A stretch of DNA of 64,000 bases from Paraburkholderia youngii (lineage in GTDB: Bacteria > Pseudomonadota > Gammaproteobacteria > Burkholderiales > Burkholderiaceae): contig NZ_JAALDK010000001.1 in NCBI RefSeq assembly GCF_013366925.1, positions 5,640,001-5,704,000 of the forward strand. The letters run 5' to 3'. Position numbers and translations under genes: made by a program. Each line of letters opens with the position of its first letter. Positions within the stretch are counted from its first letter, which is position 1. This document shows, one piece after another, positions 36,523-46,027 of the stretch. Under the pieces are notes generated by a model. The model was given only the letters and a program-made list of their open reading frames with translations. It was not told the origin of the DNA and did no database searches.

Positions 36523-37821
36523 ATGAAACGTCGCAGTCTGTTGAAGTACGGCTCCATGTCCGGCGCGCTCGCGCTCGCGGGCCGCGTGCCGTTCGCGCAC
36601 GCGCAGTCCGATAGCGGTCCGATCAAGGTGGGCATCCTGCATTCGCTGTCCGGCACGATGGCGATCTCCGAGACGTCGCTGAAAGACACCGCGTTGATGA
36701 CGATCGCCGACATCAACAAGAACGGCGGTGTGATGGGCCGTCAGATCCAGCCGGTGGTCGTCGACCCGGCGTCGAACTGGCCGCTGTTCGCCGAGAAGGC
36801 GCGCCAGCTTCTCACGCAGGACAAATGCGCGGTCGTGTTCGGCTGCTGGACCTCGGTGTCGCGCAAGTCGGTGCTGCCGGTGTTCGAGGAACTGAACGGC
36901 CTGCTGTTCTATCCGGTGCAGTACGAAGGCGAGGAAATGTCGCGCAACGTGTTCTATACGGGCGCAGCTCCTAACCAGCAGGCGATTCCCGCGACCGAAT
37001 ACCTGATGAGCGCCGAAGGCGGCGGCGCGAAGCGCTTCTTCCTGCTCGGCACCGACTATGTGTATCCGCGCACGACCAACAAGATCCTCCGCGCGTTCCT
37101 CAAATCGAAGGGCGTGCAGGAAGCCGACATTCAGGAGGTTTATACGCCGTTCGGTCACAGCGACTATCAGACCATCGTCGCCAACATCAAGACCTTCTCG
37201 CAAGGCGGCAAGACCGCGGTGATCTCGACCGTGAACGGCGATTCGAACGTGCCGTTCTACAAGGAACTCGGCAACCAGGGGCTGAAGGCGTCGGATGTGC
37301 CGGTCGTCGCGTTCTCGGTCGGCGAAGAGGAACTGCGCGGCATCGATACGAAGCCGCTCGTCGGCAATCTTGCGGCCTGGAATTACTTCATGTCGGTGCG
37401 CAACCCGTCCAACGAGAAGTTCAAGAAGCAATGGGCCACGTGGGTCAAGGACAACAACCTGCCGGGTGGCACGAAGCGAGTGACCAACGATCCGATGGAG
37501 GCGACCTTCGTCGGCATCCATATGTGGAAGCAGGCGGTCGAGAAAGCAAAGAGCACCGACGTCGACAAGGTGCGCGTCGCGATGGTCGGGCAGACCTTCG
37601 CGGCACCGTCGGGCTTCACGCTGGAGATGGACGGCAACCACCATCTGCACAAGCCGGTGATGATCGGCGAGGTACGCGCGGATGGCCAGTTCAACGTCGT
37701 GTGGCGTACCAAGGGGCCGATCCGCGCGCAACCGTGGAGCCCGTTCATCGCCGGCAATGCGGGCAAGCCGGATGTGGTCAGCTCGATTCCGGCGTTCCTG
37801 CGGCGCTCGCGCGTTGCGTGA
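36523..37821 (+). CDS. urtA: urea ABC transporter substrate-binding protein
   Basis: A 432-residue periplasmic protein. Its N-terminus MKRRSLLKYGSMSGALALAG contains a twin-arginine-like motif and a hydrophobic stretch ending AHAQ. The mature domain shows the UrtA hallmarks KVGILHSLSGTMAISE, FGCWTSVSRKSVLPVFEE, GLLFYPVQYEGEE and NQQAIPATEYL. It binds urea for UrtBCDE. The ATG at 36523 has GGGGAAAG upstream. It leads the urt operon behind a sigma-54 promoter. Confidence 0.96.
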   Translation: MKRRSLLKYGSMSGALALAGRVPFAHAQSDSGPIKVGILHSLSGTMAISETSLKDTALMTIADINKNGGVMGRQIQPVVVDPASNWPLFAEKARQLLTQDKCAVVFGCWTSVSRKSVLPVFEELNGLLFYPVQYEGEEMSRNVFYTGAAPNQQAIPATEYLMSAEGGGAKRFFLLGTDYVYPRTTNKILRAFLKSKGVQEADIQEVYTPFGHSDYQTIVANIKTFSQGGKTAVISTVNGDSNVPFYKELGNQGLKASDVPVVAFSVGEEELRGIDTKPLVGNLAAWNYFMSVRNPSNEKFKKQWATWVKDNNLPGGTKRVTNDPMEATFVGIHMWKQAVEKAKSTDVDKVRVAMVGQTFAAPSGFTLEMDGNHHLHKPVMIGEVRADGQFNVVWRTKGPIRAQPWSPFIAGNAGKPDVVSSIPAFLRRSRVA

Positions 37822-38012
37822 CGTGTCGGCGTGAGTCGCACCGTGGCGCGCGCGGCGAACCGCGCGTATCTCGCCGCAGCAGCCGCGTGCCGCGACGTGC
37901 GGCCTGCGTACCGGCACGCGCAGCGCACGCGCGGCGACGCCCCGCTGAAGCGGCGGCGGCACCCTCGCGCGTCCGAGCGGCTCATCGATTCAATCCAGTG
38001 CAAAAGGCCATC

Positions 38013-39647
38013 ATGGCGTTTTCATTTCCGACTTCCGTACGACGACGCGGCGCGGCGCTCCTGCTGCCGCTCGCGGTCCTTCTCGCCGCCGCGCCGGGCG
38101 CCGCATTCGCGCTGACCCAGGCCGACGTCGCGCCGCTCGCCGGCGACGACTTCGAGGCGAAGTCCGCCGCGATCGACAAACTGATCGCCACGCACGATAC
38201 CGCGTCGCTCGCGGTGCTGAAGGCCCTCGCCGACGACAGCGCGCTCGCCACCGACTCAGGCGCGGTACTGCTGCAGGACGGCGATGCCACCCGCGATGCC
38301 GTCACCGGCCAACCGGTCGCCGCGAACGACGGGCAACCCATCACGCTGAACAACCTGCTGCGCTCGAAAGTAGCGGGCGCGCTGTCGGGTCTGCAACTCG
38401 CGTCGCCCGACCAGGCGACACGCGCAGCCGCCATCGATGCGCTGCTGAAAAACCCCGATCCATCGATCAAACCGCTGGTGGACGCCGCGCGCGCCAAAGA
38501 AACCGATCCCGCGCTGAAGAAGCGTCTCGACACGCTGTGGGCGATGAGCGCATTGCACGACCCGGACCCTTCGAAGCGTCTCGAAGCCGTGCAACTGGTC
38601 GCCGCGCGCCACGACCTCGAAATGAACGAGTTGCTGCGCCCGCTAGTCGCGAAGAAAGCCGACGGCACGTTTGCCGAAACCGACGAACGCGTGCGCGCGG
38701 CCGCGCAAAGCGGCATCGACGAGCTCGATGCGATCCAGCGCCGCAGCCAGATCGCGGGCACGCTGTTCGCCGGGCTGTCGCTCGGCAGCGTGCTGCTGCT
38801 CGCCGCGCTCGGCCTGGCGATCACGTATGGCCTGATCGGCGTGATCAACATGGCCCACGGCGAATTCCTGATGATCGGCGCCTACGCGACCTACGTCGTG
38901 CAGAACCTCGTTCAGCGCTTCGCGCCCAACGCGTTCGACTGGTATCCGCTCTTCGCGATACCGGCCGCCTTCGTCGCGGCCGCGCTGGTCGGCATCGTGC
39001 TCGAGCGGCTCGTACTGAAGCATCTGTACGGCCGCCCGCTCGAAACGCTGCTGACCACCTTCGGCGTGAGCCTGATCCTGATTCAGGCGACCCGCATGCT
39101 GTTCGGCGCGCAGAACGTCCAGGTCGTCAATCCGTCGTGGATGAGCGGCGGCGTCACCGTCCTGCCGAACCTGATCCTGCCGTACAACCGGCTCGCGATT
39201 CTCGCGTTCTCGCTGATCGTCGTCGCGATCGCGTGGGCCGTGCTCACGCGCACTCGGTTGGGTCTGTTCGTGCGCGCGGTCACGCAGAACCGCCGGATGG
39301 CCGCGTGCGTCGGCGTAAAAACCGCGCGCGTCGATTCGTATGCGTTCGCATTCGGCGCGGGCATCGCGGGGCTCGGCGGCTGCGCGCTGTCGCAGATCGG
39401 CAATGTCGGGCCCGACCTCGGCCAGAGCTACATCATCGATTCCTTCATGGCGGTCGTGCTAGGCGGTGTCGGCCAGCTTGCGGGCACCGTGCTCGGCGGC
39501 TTCGGCCTCGGGCTCGTCAGCAAGGCGATCGAACCGTTCTGGGGCGCGGTGCTCGCGAAGATCGCGGTGCTCGTGCTGATCGTGCTGTTCATCCAGAAGC
39601 GTCCGCAGGGCATGTTCGCCCTGAAGGGCCGCAGCGCGGAGGCATGA
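38013..39647 (+). CDS. urtB: urea ABC transporter permease UrtB
   Basis: A 544-residue permease with two parts. Residues about 1-245 comprise a signal sequence and a helical-repeat periplasmic domain (SAAIDKLIATHD, AAAIDALLKNPDPS, LEAVQLVAARHD). From about 250 a membrane domain starts GTLFAGLSLGSVLLLAALGLAITYGLIGVINMAHGEFLMIGAY, typical of LivH-type permeases. Such N-terminally extended UrtB proteins are known. The ATG at 38013 starts the signal peptide; the 190-bp gap after urtA holds no gene. urtC begins one base after its stop. Confidence 0.95.
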   Translation: MAFSFPTSVRRRGAALLLPLAVLLAAAPGAAFALTQADVAPLAGDDFEAKSAAIDKLIATHDTASLAVLKALADDSALATDSGAVLLQDGDATRDAVTGQPVAANDGQPITLNNLLRSKVAGALSGLQLASPDQATRAAAIDALLKNPDPSIKPLVDAARAKETDPALKKRLDTLWAMSALHDPDPSKRLEAVQLVAARHDLEMNELLRPLVAKKADGTFAETDERVRAAAQSGIDELDAIQRRSQIAGTLFAGLSLGSVLLLAALGLAITYGLIGVINMAHGEFLMIGAYATYVVQNLVQRFAPNAFDWYPLFAIPAAFVAAALVGIVLERLVLKHLYGRPLETLLTTFGVSLILIQATRMLFGAQNVQVVNPSWMSGGVTVLPNLILPYNRLAILAFSLIVVAIAWAVLTRTRLGLFVRAVTQNRRMAACVGVKTARVDSYAFAFGAGIAGLGGCALSQIGNVGPDLGQSYIIDSFMAVVLGGVGQLAGTVLGGFGLGLVSKAIEPFWGAVLAKIAVLVLIVLFIQKRPQGMFALKGRSAEA

Positions 39648-39648
39648 G

Positions 39649-40839
39649 ATGGCATCGGCTACTTCATCGGCGAACCCCTCTTCCGCAGCGTCGTCGCGCG
39701 CGGGTGCCGGCGCCGCGCGCGAGTTCAACACCGGCTTTGCGCTCGGCCTGCCACCGCGGCCCGCGTTGCTGTCGCGTCGCGCGTGGCTCGCGCTGATCGC
39801 GTTGATCATCGTGGTCGGCCTCGGCGTGCCGTTCGCCGCGCTGGTAATTCCGCAGACGAGCGCCTTGCATCTGTCCGCGTACGCGATGACGCTGACCGGC
39901 AAGTTCATGTGCTATGCGATCGCCGCGCTGGCGCTCGATCTGGTGTGGGGCTACTGCGGCATCCTGAGTCTGGGTCACGCGTTGTTCTTCGCGCTCGGCG
40001 GCTATGCGATCGGTATGTACCTGATGCGCGCGATCGGTCACGACGGCAAGTACGGCAGCGATCTGCCCGACTTCATGGTGTTTCTCGACTGGCACCAGTT
40101 GCCGTGGTACTGGCAAGGCACGCAGCATCTCGGCTACGCGCTGCTGCTCGTCGTGCTGGTGCCGGCCGTGGTCGCGTGGGTGTTCGGCTTCTTCACGTTC
40201 CGTTCGCGCGTGAAGGGCGTGTATCTGTCGATCATCACGCAGGCGATGACCTTCGCCGCGATGCTGCTGTTCTATCGCAACGAAACGGGCTTTGGCGGCA
40301 ATAACGGCTTCACCGACTTCAAGCGCATCGGCGGTTTTCCGATCACGCATCAGGGCACCCGCGCCGTGTTGCTGCTGATCACGTTCGCGGTGCTGATCGC
40401 CGCGTTCATCGGCGCGCGCGCGATCGTCACGTCGAAGCTCGGCCGTGTCGTGACCGCGGTGCGCGACGGCGAAACGCGGCTGATGTTTCTCGGCTACAGC
40501 CCGCTCGCGTACAAGCTGTTCGTGTGGACCGTGTCGGCGGTGCTGTGCGGCATCGCGGGCGCGTTGTACGTGCCGCAGGTCGGCATCATCAATCCGGGCG
40601 AGATGTCGCCGGGCAACTCGATCGAAATGGCGATCTGGGTGGCGGTCGGCGGACGCGGCACACTGATCGGACCGATCATCGGCGCGTTCGCGGTGAACGG
40701 CGCGAAGAGCTTCTTTACGGCGAACTTCCCCGAATACTGGCTGTTCTTTCTCGGCCTGATCTTCGTGCTGGTGCCGCTGCTGCTGCCGAACGGCATCATG
40801 GGTCTCGCCGATCTGCTGACGCGCAAAAGAAACCGCTGA
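39649..40839 (+). CDS. urtC: urea ABC transporter permease UrtC
   Basis: A 396-residue LivM-type permease. DLVWGYCGILSLGHALFFALGGYAIGMYLMR and AVGGRGTLIGPIIGAFAVNGAKSFF are family signatures. About ten helices are present. Residues 1-35 form a polar alanine/serine-rich lead before the first helix. It pairs with UrtB in the inner membrane. Confidence 0.95.
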   Translation: MASATSSANPSSAASSRAGAGAAREFNTGFALGLPPRPALLSRRAWLALIALIIVVGLGVPFAALVIPQTSALHLSAYAMTLTGKFMCYAIAALALDLVWGYCGILSLGHALFFALGGYAIGMYLMRAIGHDGKYGSDLPDFMVFLDWHQLPWYWQGTQHLGYALLLVVLVPAVVAWVFGFFTFRSRVKGVYLSIITQAMTFAAMLLFYRNETGFGGNNGFTDFKRIGGFPITHQGTRAVLLLITFAVLIAAFIGARAIVTSKLGRVVTAVRDGETRLMFLGYSPLAYKLFVWTVSAVLCGIAGALYVPQVGIINPGEMSPGNSIEMAIWVAVGGRGTLIGPIIGAFAVNGAKSFFTANFPEYWLFFLGLIFVLVPLLLPNGIMGLADLLTRKRNR

Positions 40840-40849
40840 GGAACTGCTG

Positions 40850-41713
40850 ATGAACGAAAACCCGATGGTTCCCGATCTGGATTTGCCCGAAGCACCGGCG
40901 CAACGCTCGCTGAGCGGCGTCGCGAGCATGGGGCACACGGTCGTGCCCGGCGAGATCGACGTATCGCACGGCACGATCCTGTACCTCGAAGACGTGACCG
41001 TCAGCTTCGACGGCTTTCGCGCACTCAACGCATTGTCGCTCGCGATCGACGCGGGCGAACTGCGCTGCATCATCGGTCCGAATGGCGCGGGCAAGACGAC
41101 GATGATGGACGTGATCACGGGCAAGACCGCACCCGATCACGGCAAGGTGTTTCTCGGCCAGTCGATCGATCTGACGCGGATGAACGAACCGGCGATCGCG
41201 CGCGCCGGCATCGGCCGCAAGTTCCAGAAGCCGACCGTGTTCGAGCAGCATCCGGTGTGGGAAAACCTCGAACTCGCGATGAAAACCGACAAGGGCTGGT
41301 GGGCGTCGCTGCGCGCGCGGCTCGATCGCGACGCGCAGGCGCGCATCGAGCAAACGCTCGCGCTGATCGGGCTGGAAAGCGAAGCGCGCAGGCTCGCCGG
41401 CGAGCTATCGCACGGCCAGAAGCAGCGCCTCGAAATCGGCATGCTGCTCATGCAACGCCCAGCGCTGCTGCTGCTCGACGAACCCGCGGCCGGTATGACC
41501 GACGACGAAACGATGCAGCTCGCCGAATTGCTCAACCACCTGCGCGGCACCTGCTCGATGATGGTCGTCGAGCACGACATGGAGTTCGTCGCGGCGCTCG
41601 CGGGCGACACGGGCAAGGTGACGGTGATGGCCGAAGGCCGCGTGCTCGCGCATGGCACGCTCGACGAAGTGAAGCGCGATGAGACCGTGATCGAGTCTTA
41701 TCTCGGCCGCTGA
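40850..41713 (+). CDS. urtD: urea ABC transporter ATPase UrtD
   Basis: A 287-residue LivG-type ATPase. Walker A is IIGPNGAGKTTMMDVITGKT, the signature is LSHGQKQRLEIGMLL, Walker B is LLLLDEPAAGMTD, and the H-loop EHDMEF follows. An N-terminal extension of about 40 residues precedes the domain. It lies 10 bp after urtC. Confidence 0.95.
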   Translation: MNENPMVPDLDLPEAPAQRSLSGVASMGHTVVPGEIDVSHGTILYLEDVTVSFDGFRALNALSLAIDAGELRCIIGPNGAGKTTMMDVITGKTAPDHGKVFLGQSIDLTRMNEPAIARAGIGRKFQKPTVFEQHPVWENLELAMKTDKGWWASLRARLDRDAQARIEQTLALIGLESEARRLAGELSHGQKQRLEIGMLLMQRPALLLLDEPAAGMTDDETMQLAELLNHLRGTCSMMVVEHDMEFVAALAGDTGKVTVMAEGRVLAHGTLDEVKRDETVIESYLGR

Positions 41714-41763
41714 TTGCAGCTCGAGGCGGTACCGCATCGTCAACCCGACAGGATGACTGAACC

Positions 41764-42456
41764 ATGCTCGAAGTAGACCGACTGAACCAGTACTACGGCG
41801 GCAGCCATATTCTGCGCGACGTGAAGCTCACGGTGCCCGACCGCAAGCTGACGGTGCTGCTAGGGCGCAACGGCGTCGGCAAGACCACGCTGCTGCGCTG
41901 CCTGATGGGCGTCGTGCCCGCGAAAAGCGGTGCGATCGCGTGGCGCGGCGAACCGCTGATGAAACTACCCACGCATGCGCGCGTCGCCCAGGGGCTCGCC
42001 TACGTGCCGCAGGGCCGCGATATTTTTCCGCGCTTGACCGTCGAGGAAAACCTGCTGGTGGGCGCCGCCAGCAGAAGGTCGCCGAAGAAAATCCCCGAGC
42101 GCATCTACGAGCTGTTCCCGGTGCTGGAGGACATGCGCAACCGGCGCGGCGGCGATCTGTCCGGCGGTCAGCAGCAACAGCTCGCGATCGGCCGCGCGCT
42201 GATGAGCGAGCCGCAACTGCTGATCCTCGACGAGCCGACCGAGGGCATCCAGCCGTCGATCATTCAGGACATCGGCCGCACGCTGCGGCAGCTCGTCGAG
42301 GACATGGGCATGACGGTGCTGCTCGTCGAGCAGTACTACGATTTCGCCAAAGCGATCGCCGATCGTTACTGGGTGATGAGTCGCGGCGAAATCATCGCGG
42401 GCGGTGAAGGGGCGAACATGGATGCCGATGGAGTGCGGGGTTTGATTGCCGTGTAA
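41764..42456 (+). CDS. urtE: urea ABC transporter ATPase UrtE
   Basis: A 230-residue LivF-type ATPase. It starts LEVDRLNQYYGGSHILRDV, the usual UrtE pattern. Walker A is LLGRNGVGKTTLLRCLMG, the signature LSGGQQQQLAIGRAL, and Walker B LLILDEPTEGIQPS. It completes urtABCDE and heterodimerises with UrtD. Confidence 0.96.
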   Translation: MLEVDRLNQYYGGSHILRDVKLTVPDRKLTVLLGRNGVGKTTLLRCLMGVVPAKSGAIAWRGEPLMKLPTHARVAQGLAYVPQGRDIFPRLTVEENLLVGAASRRSPKKIPERIYELFPVLEDMRNRRGGDLSGGQQQQLAIGRALMSEPQLLILDEPTEGIQPSIIQDIGRTLRQLVEDMGMTVLLVEQYYDFAKAIADRYWVMSRGEIIAGGEGANMDADGVRGLIAV

Positions 42457-42607
42457 GCGTTTTTTCAATCTGCAACAGCCATTAGAAAGCTTGCGGCCCG
42501 CGCCGTCGGCCCCGTCTGACGCGACTGAAGCTCACCACTCAAGTTATCCGCCGCGCAACCGTTACACAGGCTAGGCAGCGCCGCAACGGTTCGACGAGGT
42601 GGACACC

Positions 42608-42967
42608 ATGGACGACAACAAGCAGGTCAGACGCGAGTTTTACAGGAACCCAGCCTCCTATTGCAGGGTGATGAACGTGGTGTCGGCGGTCACCTTCGGT
42701 TTATTCGAGGTGGACAGCGGCGGTACGGTCGGCATGCTGTCGGTGCGCTGGGAGAAGCTCGGCAACGAACTCGCGCCCCAGTTGCACGCGTACTACGACA
42801 GCTGGCACGTGCTTGCGTCGTTCCCCGACGTCCTCGCGAGAATGGCCGAGACGACCGGTCCGTCGTGTTCGCCGGAAGCTTTCTGTCAGCTCTTGCTCGA
42901 CTGCGGATTCATCAATCGCGCGGAACGCGGCGTGGACGATCACGCCGCGCCGACCCGCGTGGGCTAG
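42608..42967 (+). CDS. uncharacterised small protein between urt and ure genes
   Basis: A 119-residue protein I do not recognise. It starts MDDNKQVRREFYRNPASYCRVMN and contains VTFGLFEVDSGGTVGMLSVRWEKL and LHAYYDSWHVLASFPDVLARMAE. The end is helical with two cysteines (GPSCSPEAFCQLLLDCGF). No signal peptide or membrane segment is seen. The ATG at 42608 has GAGG at fair spacing. It lies 150 bp after urtE, in the same direction. Confidence 0.65.
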   Translation: MDDNKQVRREFYRNPASYCRVMNVVSAVTFGLFEVDSGGTVGMLSVRWEKLGNELAPQLHAYYDSWHVLASFPDVLARMAETTGPSCSPEAFCQLLLDCGFINRAERGVDDHAAPTRVG

Positions 42968-43026
42968 TCACTGCCGCGGTAAAACCAGCGTTAGCAACAC
43001 AACATCGTTAAAGAAGGGAGAAAAGC

Positions 43027-43224
43027 ATGTCCGTGACGGTTCACGTCGAGTATCAGTACTGCCGACATGGCAAGAAAGCAATCGAGACAGGCAGCGACTC
43101 GTTGACCGTCCAGGAAAACACCCCGCGCGCTATCGTCGCGCTGCTGCGGCTGCTGCATCCGCAGTGGGAGGGCATCAAGGTACTGTCGGTGACCGAGGCC
43201 TCGCCTGAAGGCACTGCGTCGTAG
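43027..43224 (+). CDS. uncharacterised 65-residue protein
   Basis: A small protein starting [24 protein letters not shown], with a helix around [25 protein letters not shown] lies just upstream of the ATG and codon use matches neighbours, so it is probably real. It sits between the 119-residue unknown and ureD. I recognise no family. Confidence 0.6.
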   Translation: MSVTVHVEYQYCRHGKKAIETGSDSLTVQENTPRAIVALLRLLHPQWEGIKVLSVTEASPEGTAS

Positions 43225-43298
43225 TCGCTGCCGCGCGGCTCTCGCGCCGCGACCGCGTGCTATCCTCGCCGCACGCCGGTTCCCCCCCTTTCATCCGC

Positions 43299-44168
43299 AT
43301 GTCGCTCCACGAAAATCACGCCTCGCTCGCCGCCGCGCACTCCTCGTGGCGCGCGCGACTCGAACTCGGCTTCGTCGGCGGCGACGCTCGCACGACGCTC
43401 GCGCACCGGCTTCACGATGGGCCGCTGCGCGTGCAACGGCCGCTCTATCCGGAAGGCCCGGCGATCTGTCACGCGGTGATCGTGCATCCTCCCGGCGGCG
43501 TCGCGGGTGGCGATCAGCTCGACATCGACATCACGCTCGCCGCGCACACACATGCGGTGCTGACGACGCCGGGCGCAACCAAGTGGTACAAGTCGAATGG
43601 CCGCGCGGCGCGGCAGTGCATCGCGCTCAGGGTCGGCGAACAGGCGAAGCTCGACTGGCTGCCGCAGAACAACATCGTGTTCGATCACGCGAACGCGCAA
43701 CTCGATTTTTCGCTGACGCTCGGCGCCGGCGCGAGCGCGATCGGCTGGGACGCGACGCAGCTCGGACGCCAGGCGGCCGGCGAACGCTGGTCGGCGGGTA
43801 GCTTGCGCGCGGTGTCGCGCATCGTCGGCGCGAATGGCGAGCTGCTGTGGTTCGAACGCGCGACTCTCAGCGCCGACGATCCGCTGCGCGACGCGCCGCA
43901 GGGTCTCGCCGGCTTTCCGGCCTACGGCACGCTGTGGGCCGTAGGCGCCGCTTGCGACGACGCGCTCGCCGAGTCGCTCACCGCGCAACTGCCGTTCGAC
44001 GACACGTTGCGAGCGGCAGCCTCGTGCGTGACCAACGGCGTACTGCTCGTGCGCGCCGTGTCACGCTCGATGGAAACGCTGCAGCACGCGCTCACGCGCT
44101 GCTGGCTGCAACTGCGGCCAGTCGTGCACGGTGTCGCGGCGGTGCCGTTGCGGATCTGGTCGACCTGA
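43299..44168 (+). CDS. ureD: urease accessory protein UreD
   Basis: A 289-residue accessory protein. It has [35 protein letters not shown], the [13 protein letters not shown] stretch and the [13 protein letters not shown] stretch, all UreD hallmarks. With UreF and UreG it forms the complex that opens the apo-urease for nickel delivery. The ATG at 43299 is the family-length start. Confidence 0.95.
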   Translation: MSLHENHASLAAAHSSWRARLELGFVGGDARTTLAHRLHDGPLRVQRPLYPEGPAICHAVIVHPPGGVAGGDQLDIDITLAAHTHAVLTTPGATKWYKSNGRAARQCIALRVGEQAKLDWLPQNNIVFDHANAQLDFSLTLGAGASAIGWDATQLGRQAAGERWSAGSLRAVSRIVGANGELLWFERATLSADDPLRDAPQGLAGFPAYGTLWAVGAACDDALAESLTAQLPFDDTLRAAASCVTNGVLLVRAVSRSMETLQHALTRCWLQLRPVVHGVAAVPLRIWST

Positions 44169-44383
44169 GCGCGCGGCTTCCTTCTTTCGCCTTCATCACC
44201 CTCTTCGCGCACCAAGGCGGCGCACGCGCACGCCCCAACCATGTGCGCTAGCTGGCGCAGCGTGCCGCCCAGCCACAGCCCAGCGCGATGGCACACAGTT
44301 TGCGTTGCATTCGCCACTTCGCGGCCGGACACGAAGAAGCCAGCGACGACCCGACTCCAACGACACCACCACCGCTCACGCCG

Positions 44384-45196
44384 ATGACCCGCACCCTCTC
44401 CCGCTCCGCGCGCCGCACCTTGCTGGCCGCATTGCTCGCCCTGCCCATCGTCGCCGACCTCGCGTTTCATGCGGGCGCCGCGCACGCCGACACGCTCGAC
44501 AACATCGCCAAGGCCGGCGTGCTGAAGGTCGCCGTGCCCGAAGACTATCCGCCGTTCGGCTCGGTCGGTCCCGACATGAAGCCGCAGGGCTACGACATCG
44601 ACACGGCCGCGCTGCTCGCCAAAGCGATGAACGTGAAGCTCGAACTGGTGCCGGTCAACAGCGCGAACCGCATTCCGTACCTGCAAACGGGCAAGGTCGA
44701 TCTCGTGATCTCGTCGCTCGGCAAAACGCCTGAGCGCGAGAAAGTGATCGACTTCTCGAGCGCGTACGCGCCGTACTACCAGGGCGTGTTCGGTCCCGCC
44801 GATATCAAGGTCAGCGGTCCTGCCGATCTGACAGGCAAGACCGTCGGCGCGACGCGCGGCGCGCTCGAGGAAATCGGTCTCACGCAGATGGCGCCGAACG
44901 CGACGATCAAACGCTTCGAGGACAACAACGCGACGATCGCCGCTTTCCTGTCCGGCCAGGTGCAGCTGATCGCGGCCGGCAACATCGTCGCGGCCGCGAT
45001 CCTCGCGAAAAATCCGCCGCGCCGTCCGGAACCGAAGTTCGTGATCAAGAACTCGCCGTGCTTCGTCGGCATGAATAAAAACGAGCCCCGTCTGCAACAG
45101 AAGGTCGATGCCGCCATCGCACAGGCCAAACACGACGGCACGCTCGGTGCGATGTCGAAGAAGTGGTTCGGCGCACCGCTGCCTGCCGATCTGTGA
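44384..45196 (+). CDS. amino-acid-type ABC transporter substrate-binding protein inside the urease cluster
   Basis: A 270-residue periplasmic type II binding protein (SBP_bac_3 fold). It has a signal peptide (about 1-28, ending AHAD), then IAKAGVLKVAVPEDYPPFGSVGPDMKPQGYDIDTAALLAKAM, GKVDLVISSLGKTPEREKVIDFSSAYAPYYQGVFG and GTLGAMSKKWFG. Relatives bind polar amino acids. No permease or ATPase is adjacent. It sits between ureD and ureA, where it interrupts an otherwise continuous urease gene set, so a nitrogenous ligand is plausible. The ATG at 44384 begins the signal peptide. Confidence 0.85.
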   Translation: MTRTLSRSARRTLLAALLALPIVADLAFHAGAAHADTLDNIAKAGVLKVAVPEDYPPFGSVGPDMKPQGYDIDTAALLAKAMNVKLELVPVNSANRIPYLQTGKVDLVISSLGKTPEREKVIDFSSAYAPYYQGVFGPADIKVSGPADLTGKTVGATRGALEEIGLTQMAPNATIKRFEDNNATIAAFLSGQVQLIAAGNIVAAAILAKNPPRRPEPKFVIKNSPCFVGMNKNEPRLQQKVDAAIAQAKHDGTLGAMSKKWFGAPLPADL

Positions 45197-45306
45197 TCCT
45201 GCAAGCACGACTGTAAGCGCGCCGTTAGCCGGGCTTGATACCGTGACCGGCTGATGGCGCGACGACCACGCCGCCACGACACCTCAACGCCGAGACCCAC
45301 ACCCCG

Positions 45307-45609
45307 ATGAAGCTGACACCTCGCGAGAAGGACAAGCTGCTGATCTTCACCGCCGCGCTGCTCGCCGAACGGCGCCGTGCGCGCGGCCTCAAGCTGAACT
45401 ATCCGGAAGCGGTCGCCTTCATCACCGCCGCGCTGATGGAAGCCGCGCGCGACGGCAAGAGCGTCGCCGAGGTGATGCACTACGGCACCACGCTGCTCAC
45501 GCGCGCCGACGTGATGGAGGGGGTCCCCGAAATGATCCCCGACATCCAGGTCGAAGCGACGTTCCCCGACGGCACCAAGCTCGTCACCGTCCATCATCCG
45601 ATTCCCTGA
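45307..45609 (+). CDS. ureA: urease subunit gamma
   Basis: A 100-residue structural subunit: [39 protein letters not shown], then [11 protein letters not shown] and [27 protein letters not shown]. Length and sequence are standard for separate-gene bacterial ureases. It assembles with UreB and UreC. Confidence 0.98.
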   Translation: MKLTPREKDKLLIFTAALLAERRRARGLKLNYPEAVAFITAALMEAARDGKSVAEVMHYGTTLLTRADVMEGVPEMIPDIQVEATFPDGTKLVTVHHPIP

Positions 45610-45634
45610 AGTCCTCTTCGTCAAGGCAGGCCCC

Positions 45635-45940
45635 ATGATTCCCGGCGAACTCCTCATCGACGACGGCGAGCACGAACTGAACGCGGGCCGCGCGACGGTC
45701 ACGGTGGTCGTGTCGAATACCGGCGACCGTCCCGTGCAGATCGGCTCGCATTACCACTTCTACGAAGTGAACGCCGCGCTGTCATTCGATCGCCAAGCGG
45801 CGCGCGGCTTTCGGCTGAATATCGCGGCGGGTACCGCGGTGCGCTTCGAGCCCGGCCAGGAGCGCACGGTCGAACTCGTCGCGCTGGCGGGCGAGCGCGT
45901 CGTGTACGGCTTCAACGGCAAGGTGATGGGCAAGCTGTGA
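45635..45940 (+). CDS. ureB: urease subunit beta
   Basis: A 101-residue structural subunit. It starts [19 protein letters not shown] and continues [44 protein letters not shown] and [12 protein letters not shown]. It lies 25 bp after ureA. Confidence 0.98.
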   Translation: MIPGELLIDDGEHELNAGRATVTVVVSNTGDRPVQIGSHYHFYEVNAALSFDRQAARGFRLNIAAGTAVRFEPGQERTVELVALAGERVVYGFNGKVMGKL

Positions 45941-46027
45941 TGCGCTGCCCGCGCCCTGGCGTTTCGACCGCCCTGCTCCGCCATGCGTTGCTTTTAGCCC
46001 GCTTGTAGCTCACTCCGGACCCACACC

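Noticed and set aside
37822..38012. A possible gene between urtA and urtB
   Set aside because: The arginine-rich frames in this 190-bp spacer lack start signals and any similarity. It is treated as an intercistronic gap.
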